Shown here: positions 57,485 to 64,000 of the stretch, piece after piece
Position numbering within the stretch: position 1 is the first letter of the stretch
Layout of the letters: each line of letters begins with the position of its first letter
Source: Fremontodendron californicum
Taxonomy: Eukaryota > Streptophyta > Magnoliopsida > Malvales > Malvaceae
Assembly: GCA_030761205.1 (NCBI GenBank)
Contig: JAULJL010000001.1
Span: 39,193,145-39,257,144 of the forward strand
Length of the DNA: 64,000 nt
Direction: 5' to 3'
Translations under genes and position numbers: made by a program
The notes under the pieces: model-generated
Told to the model about the DNA's origin: nothing
Databases searched by the model: none
What the model saw: the letters and a program-made list of their open reading frames with translations, nothing else

Positions 57485-60223
57485 CTAGTTAATTTCAAAA
57501 CAAGGATCAGAAAGAAAAACAACCTCTTCTTGAGTAACATGATTTTCCAAAAAGAGTTTGAGTCTTTGTCCATTTACCTTGAATACGTTACCATTTTGAG
57601 GATTCTCAATGTCAACTGCTCCATAATGATACACATGCTTAACCACAAATGGGCCAGTCCATCTTGATCTCAACTTACCAGGAAATATGTGAAGTCTAGA
57701 ATTATAAAGTAGAACTTTTTGCCCAACATCAAATGTTTTTCTTGAAATTAACTTGTCATGAAAGGCTTTAGTTCTTTCTTTATGAATTTTAGGATTCTCA
57801 TATGCATCATTTCTGAGTTCCTCAAGTTTTTGTTTCCAACAATGCTTAACCTGAAAAGAATTTAACAAAGAATCAGTGTGTGAAATTTTTGAAGCATTAT
57901 CAAACTCACATTCAATTAAATAAGCTTCTAAAGGATCATGGAATGTGGTAGTGGTGAGATGTTCATGAACAAGTTCTTCAATGAAATCCACTTCATGTAC
58001 TTCTGAATCATCACCAGGTTGCTTGCAAATGTTGAACACATTTAATTCTAAAGTCATATTTCCAAAAGAAATGTTCAAAATACCATTCCTGCAATTTATC
58101 AGAGCATTAGAAGTTGCAAGAAATGGACGGCCTAATATAACAGGAATTTGAACATTTGGATTTGAAACAGGATGTGTGTCCAAAACAATAAAATCAACAG
58201 GGAAGTAAATATTTTCAATTTGAACCAAAACATCTTCAACTATCCCTCGAGGAATTTTTACAGAACGATCAGCTAGTTGAAGTGTAACAGGTGTTTCCTT
58301 GAGTTCACCTAAACCTAACTGTTGATAAACAGAAAAAGGCAAAAGATTAACACTAGCACCAAGATCAAGCAATGCACGTTCTATTCTAGTGTTTCCAATG
58401 ATGCATGAGATTGTTGGACATCCAGGATCTTTGAATTTTGGTGGAGTAAGGTGCTGAATTATTGAGCTCACACTTTTCGTCAGAAATGCTTTCTTTTGTA
58501 CATTATGTTTCCTTTTAAATGTGCACATGTCCTTCAAAAATTTAGCATAAGATGGAACTTGTTTGATTGCATCCAATAAAGGAATGTTAATCTTAACTTG
58601 TTTGAAAAGTTCATAAATTTCTGCATTTTGATTCAAATTCTTTATTGTTTGCAACCTTTGAGGAAAAGGAGCAGGATGCATACCTTTTTCTTTGTCCAAA
58701 TTTTCAAGAAGTTCAGACTTACCATCATCCTTACCATTACTTTTCGGAGGGGAAGGAGGATCTTGGTCTTTTGATGGAATGTTTTTGTCAATTGCCTTTC
58801 CACTTCGAAGAGTTGTGATAGAACTGGCATTTTCCTGTTGAGTTTCATTGGAGCAAGAAACAAGACATTGAGTAGAAGGGTTAGGCTGAGGTTGAGCAGG
58901 AAACTTACCTTTTTCTTGAGTGCGTAATGAAGCTGTCAATGTGGACAAGGTGTTTTTGATCTCATTGATGTCCTGTGAAGTTTGGTTATTCACATTTGCT
59001 TGTGTTTGCATGAATGCTTGCAATGTCTCTTCCAAGGTTTGTACACGTGAAGGTTGATAGGAAAAAGTGTTGCCCGGCTTTTGAGATTGTGGTACCTGAA
59101 CATGATTATTATTCTGCCAACTGAAGTTGGGATGATTTCTCCATTCAGGGTTATACGTTTCAGAGTAAGGAGAAGGAAAAGGCTTTTTAAATGTGTTTAT
59201 GGAATTTACTTGATCATGCAACGCTTCTTTAAGAATGGGAATGTTTGGACATTCAGAAGTGGGGTGTCCCATGATTTCACAAATTCCACAACTTTCTTCA
59301 TTTTTAACCGTTTTGACTTCTTTTACTTCTCTAAGTTCCATGGCTTCAATCTTTCTAGCCAAATTAGCTACTTTAGCTTTTATCTCATCTTCTTGACTAA
59401 AATGATATTTACCTCTGTTAGAAACAAGATTAGATCTATTGGAACTTTCAGAGGAATTATCTGTGTGCCAGGCTTGAGAGTTATCTGCCAAATGGTCTAG
59501 GTAGTCAAAGGCTTCTTCAGGTTCTTTTTCTAGAAACTCACCGTTACACATTGTTTCAACAAATTGTTTAGTTTCGGGAGTTAAACTTTCATAAAAGAAA
59601 CTAATAAGACGCCATTTTTCAAAACCATGATGTGGACAAGAACTTAACAAATCTTTAAAACGCTCCCAGCACTGAAAAAATGCTTCATTTTGATTTTGAT
59701 TGAAATTTTGAATCTGTCTTTTCAAAGCAGTAGTTTTATGTGCTGGGAAAAATTTCTTTAGAAACTCAGTTTGTAATTCTTGCCATGTGCCAATTGACCT
59801 TGGTTTTAAATTATGAAGCCAAATTTTTGCTTTATCTTTTAAAGAAAAAGGAAATAATTTTAGCTTGACAATTTCATTTGTACATTGTTGGTCATTAAAG
59901 GCGACACATACATCTTCGAAGTCTTTTAGAAACGAGTAAGCACTTTCTGATTCTAACCCATGGAAATTTGGAAGCAAAGCTATCATACCTGGTTTAAAAC
60001 GAAAATTGTTTGCATTGAGAGGAAAAATAAAACAAGAGGGTGATGAGCTTCGAGTTGGTTGCAAGTAGTCACGCATGGTGCGTACTTGTCTGTTCTCATC
60101 TTCAGCATGAACACTTTCATTGTCAACCATGTTAGGAGTTGTATTAGAAAGATTACCTGAAAAAGTTTCACAATAAAATCTAACTAAACGACGAGATCTA
60201 AAATCACGTCGCCAAACAAGCAT
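57485..60223 (-). CDS. Athila Gag-protease fused to the integrase C-terminal domain (912 aa)
   Basis: One uninterrupted frame. Residues about 80-250 form a retrotransposon Gag (KIWLHNLKPRSIGTWQELQT, QCWERFKDLLSSCPHHGFEK). CGICEIMGHPTSEC at about 312-325 is a CCHC zinc knuckle. An aspartic protease lies at about 600-740, with the Athila-style active site ALLDLGASVNLLP and the later ILGRPFLATSNA. From about residue 785 the sequence is that of the integrase C-terminus: KLEELRNDAYENPKIHKERT, GQKVLLYNSRLHIFPGKLRS, RWTGPFVVKHVYHYGAVDIE and KVNGQRLKLFLE (GPY/F-type). Reverse transcriptase, RNase H and the HHCC and DDE parts of integrase are absent, removed by an in-frame deletion near residue 780. 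The first Met gives 912 residues; M32 is an alternative start. It could still make particles and cut itself, but not copy or integrate DNA. Confidence 0.92.
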   Translation of the reverse strand: MLVWRRDFRSRRLVRFYCETFSGNLSNTTPNMVDNESVHAEDENRQVRTMRDYLQPTRSSSPSCFIFPLNANNFRFKPGMIALLPNFHGLESESAYSFLKDFEDVCVAFNDQQCTNEIVKLKLFPFSLKDKAKIWLHNLKPRSIGTWQELQTEFLKKFFPAHKTTALKRQIQNFNQNQNEAFFQCWERFKDLLSSCPHHGFEKWRLISFFYESLTPETKQFVETMCNGEFLEKEPEEAFDYLDHLADNSQAWHTDNSSESSNRSNLVSNRGKYHFSQEDEIKAKVANLARKIEAMELREVKEVKTVKNEESCGICEIMGHPTSECPNIPILKEALHDQVNSINTFKKPFPSPYSETYNPEWRNHPNFSWQNNNHVQVPQSQKPGNTFSYQPSRVQTLEETLQAFMQTQANVNNQTSQDINEIKNTLSTLTASLRTQEKGKFPAQPQPNPSTQCLVSCSNETQQENASSITTLRSGKAIDKNIPSKDQDPPSPPKSNGKDDGKSELLENLDKEKGMHPAPFPQRLQTIKNLNQNAEIYELFKQVKINIPLLDAIKQVPSYAKFLKDMCTFKRKHNVQKKAFLTKSVSSIIQHLTPPKFKDPGCPTISCIIGNTRIERALLDLGASVNLLPFSVYQQLGLGELKETPVTLQLADRSVKIPRGIVEDVLVQIENIYFPVDFIVLDTHPVSNPNVQIPVILGRPFLATSNALINCRNGILNISFGNMTLELNVFNICKQPGDDSEVHEVDFIEELVHEHLTTTTFHDPLEAYLIECEFDNASKISHTDSLLNSFQVKHCWKQKLEELRNDAYENPKIHKERTKAFHDKLISRKTFDVGQKVLLYNSRLHIFPGKLRSRWTGPFVVKHVYHYGAVDIENPQNGNVFKVNGQRLKLFLENHVTQEEVVFLSDPCFEIN

Positions 60224-60239
60224 AAAACAAAGTTAATAT

Positions 60240-60425
60240 ACAGATTAGGCGGTATAACCAGCCAATAAAAATAAAACAAAGTTAATATACAATATAAATA
60301 TAAATATATAGAAAATTAGGCGGTATAACCAGCCAAAAAATATATATACTATATTAGGCGGTATAACCAGCCAATAAAACAAAGTTAATAAAAATAAATT
60401 AGGCGGTATAACCAGCCAATAAAAA
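60240..60425 (-). repeat. Four repeats in the Athila leader
   Basis: TTAGGCGGTATAACCAGCCA recurs at 60245, 60316, 60354 and 60399, separated by variable AT-rich DNA, some containing AACAAAGTTAATATAC. They lie between the primer site and the Gag start. Each has GGC/GCC arms that could form a small stem. Confidence 0.85.
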
Positions 60426-60460
60426 GAAATATACTTATAAACTTATATACTTAGTATTGC

Positions 60461-60479
60461 TTCCCCGGCAACGGCGCCA
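60461..60479 (-). other. Athila primer-binding site
   Basis: TGGCGCCGTTGCCGGGGAA on the minus strand, six bases after the LTR. This is the standard Athila site, assigned to tRNA-Asp in the literature. Confidence 0.9.
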
Positions 60480-60485
60480 AAAACT

Positions 60486-61969
60486 TGATGGAGACTCAAT
60501 TAAGAGTTGTAAACCCAAGTGCAGGTTATGTTCAAGTAATAAATTCTCGGGTGTCCGAGGTCGAACCACAGGGAAGCGTACTAGTAAGTATAAGTTTATA
60601 AATATATATGAAAAAGAAAATAAACAAGATATTAGGGAATCAATAACAAAGAAAGTAAACAAGATATTAGAGAACAAAATAAACAAAATAACATAAAAGC
60701 AATTAAACAAGATATAAAAAACAATAAGAAATGATGTTGAGGTTAGAGAATCCACTCTTGGTGTTATGCTAAGATTAATCTTGTTTTATTACACAATTGA
60801 AATCCACACATAAGGGAGGTTCCAATCGGAAGGTTTAGCAATTCAGTCCAAATTGTCCAACGTCCATAGCATATGATATTATGTTCATTTGGTGTCCTCA
60901 AAACTCATAAAAAGAGTTCAAGCATTCCTTATGCCAAGGTATATGTCTACAACAAATCAAGGTTATGAAACCAAGCATTTACTGTGCCATTTTCATTGTC
61001 AATAATGAATCAAGATCTCTACTTTGCAAGTATGATTTTAAACCAAAAGAAAATATATAAATGATGATTCATTTTAGCTCATGTTTAAGAGACTAACCTT
61101 AGCATTTAACAAGAGCTTCACCTCATCACCTCAACAATATGATTAGCAACACATACTAAAAATGAAAAAAAAAATAAGAAACATAAGTAAATAAAGAAAA
61201 AGAAAACTAGAGAAAGGAAAAAAGAAGAAAACTTAGAGAATTTTATTACAATGGCTAAAATCCTACCAATGTATAATGTATCCTAATACTCATCCAAGGC
61301 CCTCTATTTATACACATTTTGGAGAGCTAAATGACAAGAGACAAGCTTTATAAATTTCAAAGGTAGGTATAATAGGTGGGTGCATTTTTCTAACAATTTT
61401 CGTCATGTTGTATGACAATTCTGATCAGCCAGCTTGATGGTCGATTTTGTCAATGTTGGAGGCTCGATCTGATCAAATGGTCTTCTAGAAAAATATGCCC
61501 CTATCAGTTATTGATCCATAGCCGTTGGAATCAGATCATTTGCTCATGTGGATCGGAAGCTATGGCCAAAATACCAAAACGGTGCAGAACAGACGTCATT
61601 GCACATCAGCCAACTTGATGGTTGATTTCGGTAGGGAAAACGACTCCTTTTCAAGAAGTGTAAAACATGAAAAAGATAGATATGCCTCTTAACTTTGCAC
61701 GGTTAAAATTTCAGCCTTATTGCTTCAGTTAAACTCCAGATATAGCTGATATGGCAAAAGGTGTCGGAATTGGAACTGAATTGGATTTACCCTTAATTCT
61801 TGATTTAACCTAGTAATCTGAAATCACTCAAAGAAACTCATGAAAAACACCAAATTACATAAAAATATAAAAGATCATAAACACAAGTAGACTAAGCAAT
61901 AATAACTCGTATTTGACACAAAACAACAATAAAACATAACTAAAAACTACATAATTATACGAGTTATCA
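60486..61969 (-). repeat. Athila 5' LTR (element sense)
   Basis: 1484 bp, the same length as its partner with three substitutions and no indel. It ends one base before ACTATTCACAG, where the interrupted copia leader resumes. Confidence 0.95.
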
Positions 61970-62136
61970 ACTATTCACAGATACGGTTATTATTCATACG
62001 TGTGGTTGTATACTTTTGCAGTAATTGTTAACGTATACTGGATTTGTTCTAGTGTACGACATACGTACAATACTGTTCACGTATACGGTACTATTCACGG
62101 TGAAATAGTGTAACTCGCTTCAGTTCGTGTACAACC
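61970..62136 (+). other. Copia leader, right part
   Basis: It resumes with the target duplication ACTAT and runs to the Gag start. It contains two to three degenerate ACTGTTCACGTATACGGTAC motifs. Confidence 0.7.
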
Positions 62137-64000
62137 ATGGCAGCAAAATTCGAGATAGAGAAGTTCAGTGGGAGAAATTTCTCCTTGTGGAAATTGAAGA
62201 TAAGAGCAATTTTGAGGAAGGATAATTGTCTAGAAGCAATTGAAAGTAGACCCACAGAAATGACTGATGAAAAGTGGAAAGAGAAGGATGACAATGCTGT
62301 TGCCAATCTGCACCTAGCAATGGCGGATTCAGTTTTGTCAAGTGTTGCAGAGAAGAAGACTGCAAAGGAGATTTGGGATGTTCTAAACAAATTGTACGAG
62401 GTGAAGTCACTTCACACCAGAATATTCTTGAAGAGGAAACTCTACACTCTTCGAATGAGTGAATCCACGTCGGTAACGGATCACATCAACACTCTGAATA
62501 CGCTATTTGCTCAACTCACAGCATCAGATTTCAAAATAGCGAAAAATGAACGTGCGGAACTTCTACTTCAGAGTTTACCAGATTCGTATGATCAACTCAT
62601 CATCAACATCACAAATAACAATGTTAGTGACTCTCTTCACTTTGATGATGTTGCCGGTGCTATTCTTGAAGAAGAATCCAGGCGCAAGAATAAGGAGGAA
62701 AGGTCAGAAAATTCAAAGCAAGCAGAGGCTTTAACGGTGATGAGAGGCAGATCAACAGAACGTGGCTCCAGTGGGAGTCAGAATCATGGTAGATCAAAAT
62801 CTCGAAGAAGGAAGAATCTTAAATGCTACAATTGTGGCATGAGAGGGCACTCGAAGAAGGAGTGTTGGCATAATAAGAAGGGTGGAGAAAAGAATTCTGA
62901 AACATCAACCTCCCAAGGTTGTGTTGCAAGTACCTCAGATGATGGAGAAATCTTGTATAGTGAAGCAGCGACTAGTTCTAAAGGCGGAAAGAAACTCAAT
63001 GATGTCTGGATAATGGATTCAGGTGCGACATGGCACATGACTCCACACCGAGATTGGTTTTGCACTTATGAACCTATTTCGGAAGGATCTGTGTTCATGG
63101 GAAATGATCACGCCTTAGATATTGCTGGAGTCGGTACCGTCAGATTAAAAATGCATGATGGTACTGTTCGCAAAATTCAAGGGGTACGACATGTGAAGGG
63201 CTTAAAGAAGAACTTATTGTCAATTGGACAATTGGATGACCTCGGGTGCAAGATCCACACTGAATGTGGAATATTGAAAGTAGTGAAAGGAAACCTTGTG
63301 GTGATGAAAGCAGAGAAGATCACAAGCAATCTATACATGCTTTTGGGAGAGACGTTGCAAGAGGTAGATGCATCAGTTGCAGCAGCCAGCCAAGAAGAAA
63401 CGACGATGATGTGGCATCGCAGATTAGGCCATATGTCAGAGCGAGGCTTGAAAGTCCTTGCAGAACGCAATCTCCTGCCCGGGCTCAAGATGGTCAATTT
63501 ACCTTTCTGTGAGCACTGTGTGATAAGCAAGCAGCATAGATTGAAGTTTGCTAAAGTAACTACAAGAAGCAAACACATACTGGACTTAATCCATTCTGAT
63601 GTGTGGGAGTCACCAGAAATATCCCTGGGTGGAGCAAAGTATTTTGTATCATTCATTGATGACTATTCCAGGAGATTATGGGTGTACCCAATCAAGAAGA
63701 AGTCAGATGTGTTTCCAGTATTCAAGGAGTTCAAAGCACAAGTAGAGCTTGAAACTGGGAAAAGAATCAAGTGCTTGAGGACAGACAATGGAGGAGAATA
63801 TGTAGACGGTAACTTTCTAGCATTCTGTAAGAAAGAGGGTATTATGAGACAATTCACGGTTGCACATACGCCTCAACAGAATGGTGTAGCAGAGCGGATG
63901 AACAGAACTCTCCTAGATAGAACAAGAGCCATGCTGAGAACAGCGGGATTGGCCAAATCTTTCTGGGCAGAAGCAGTCAAAACCACCTGTTATGTGATAA
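62137..64000 (+). CDS. Copia Gag-Pol polyprotein, 5' part (open to the window end)
   Basis: The frame starts MAAKFEIEKFSGRNFSLWKL and stays open for all 621 codons present. Gag is residues 1 to about 225. CYNCGMRGHSKKEC at 230-243 is a CCHC knuckle, preceded by an Arg/Ser-rich stretch. The protease active site is D294-S-G-A (IMDSGATWHMT). GAG-pre-integrase has H427, H432, C458 and C461 (MWHRRLGHMS, FCEHCVISKQ). The integrase core has D488 (HSDVWE), D550 (LRTDNGGEY) and E586 (PQQNGVAERMNRT), with exactly 35 residues between D550 and E586. The order and motifs match the Tork/Tnt1 group of Ty1/copia. Reverse transcriptase and RNase H would lie beyond the window. All visible catalytic residues are kept, so this part looks competent. 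The Athila insertion lies upstream in the leader and may block or change its expression. Confidence 0.95.
   Translation, partial: MAAKFEIEKFSGRNFSLWKLKIRAILRKDNCLEAIESRPTEMTDEKWKEKDDNAVANLHLAMADSVLSSVAEKKTAKEIWDVLNKLYEVKSLHTRIFLKRKLYTLRMSESTSVTDHINTLNTLFAQLTASDFKIAKNERAELLLQSLPDSYDQLIINITNNNVSDSLHFDDVAGAILEEESRRKNKEERSENSKQAEALTVMRGRSTERGSSGSQNHGRSKSRRRKNLKCYNCGMRGHSKKECWHNKKGGEKNSETSTSQGCVASTSDDGEILYSEAATSSKGGKKLNDVWIMDSGATWHMTPHRDWFCTYEPISEGSVFMGNDHALDIAGVGTVRLKMHDGTVRKIQGVRHVKGLKKNLLSIGQLDDLGCKIHTECGILKVVKGNLVVMKAEKITSNLYMLLGETLQEVDASVAAASQEETTMMWHRRLGHMSERGLKVLAERNLLPGLKMVNLPFCEHCVISKQHRLKFAKVTTRSKHILDLIHSDVWESPEISLGGAKYFVSFIDDYSRRLWVYPIKKKSDVFPVFKEFKAQVELETGKRIKCLRTDNGGEYVDGNFLAFCKKEGIMRQFTVAHTPQQNGVAERMNRTLLDRTRAMLRTAGLAKSFWAEAVKTTCYVI

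Larger units (their letters stand above)
54120..61969 (-). mobile_element. Athila-type Ty3 retrotransposon with deleted pol (7.85 kb)
   Basis: Two LTRs of 1484 bp each (54120-55603, 60486-61969) are flanked by perfect ACTAT duplications. On the minus strand the upstream LTR is followed by the primer site TGGCGCCGTTGCCGGGGAA, the Athila hallmark, and the downstream LTR is preceded by AAGTGTGGGGGTG, the usual Athila purine tract. The interior is only 4.9 kb and encodes one Gag-protease-integrase-tail frame; the RT, RNase H and integrase core are missing. The LTRs differ at three sites (55158, 55194 and 55404 against 61524, 61560 and 61770), so insertion was recent. Confidence 0.95.
53478..64000 (+). 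mobile_element. Ty1/copia (Tork/Tnt1-like) element, interrupted by Athila and cut by the window end
   Basis: The 5' LTR, methionine-tRNA primer site, leader and open Gag-Pol frame are all present on the plus strand. The leader is split by the Athila element at 54120-61969 (target duplication ACTAT). Removing it leaves a leader of about 460 bases before the Gag start. The 3' half and the right LTR lie outside the window, so age and completeness cannot be judged. Confidence 0.92.

Noticed and set aside
59054..59500. 148-codon plus-strand frame inside the Athila coding region
   Set aside because: It is the antisense shadow of the Gag frame.
63177..63656. 159-codon minus-strand frame near the window end
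   Set aside because: It is the antisense shadow of the copia protease/integrase frame, which has the catalytic motifs.

Overview
The window looks like nuclear DNA of a dicotyledonous plant. It is AT-rich, its genes have introns, and two genes have close plant counterparts: an R2R3-MYB transcription factor and the blue-light receptor cryptochrome 1 (CRY1). Almost everything else is mobile DNA, much of it nested. Nothing suggests a bacterium, an organelle or a virus.

Layout. 1-3.9 kb: gene-free DNA with one short foldback MITE, then the MYB promoter. 3.99-5.2 kb: a complete three-exon MYB gene of the AtMYB53/92/93 type. 5.8-6.1 kb: a TA microsatellite, a possible SINE head and a second copy of the MITE. 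6.67-13.24 kb: a decayed Ty1/copia element with both LTRs. 13.2-24.9 kb: a gene-free belt holding a foldback DNA transposon nested inside another terminal-inverted-repeat element, a hAT-like element, a MULE-like MITE, Helitron ends and a Stowaway MITE. 25.4-29.9 kb: CRY1, intact, with a 406-bp TRIM retrotransposon in its last intron. 30.3-30.5 kb: one orphan aquaporin (NIP) exon. 31.3-53.0 kb: a Helitron-like element split by an 18.2-kb LTR retroelement. 53.5 kb to the end: a Ty1/copia (Tork/Tnt1-like) element whose leader is interrupted by a 7.85-kb Athila-type Ty3 element; the copia Gag-Pol frame is open to the window edge.

The most unusual object is the 18.2-kb element at 33857-52024, on the minus strand. 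It has perfect 5-bp target duplications, two 5.34-kb LTRs, an Ogre/Tat-type primer-binding site, long tandem arrays and only a Gag remnant. Each LTR carries fragments of three unrelated host genes in the sense of the element: ribosomal protein eS6, a PDR/ABCG transporter and the nucleolar PUF protein PUM23. It is therefore a non-autonomous retroelement that copies a chimeric gene assembly twice per insertion.

The second is the Athila element. Its LTRs differ at only three positions. It has lost reverse transcriptase, RNase H and the integrase core, yet keeps one 912-codon frame joining Gag and protease to the integrase C-terminal domain.

The two host genes show no functional link to each other. 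Function calls rest on recognised motifs and remembered family features; no database search was run.
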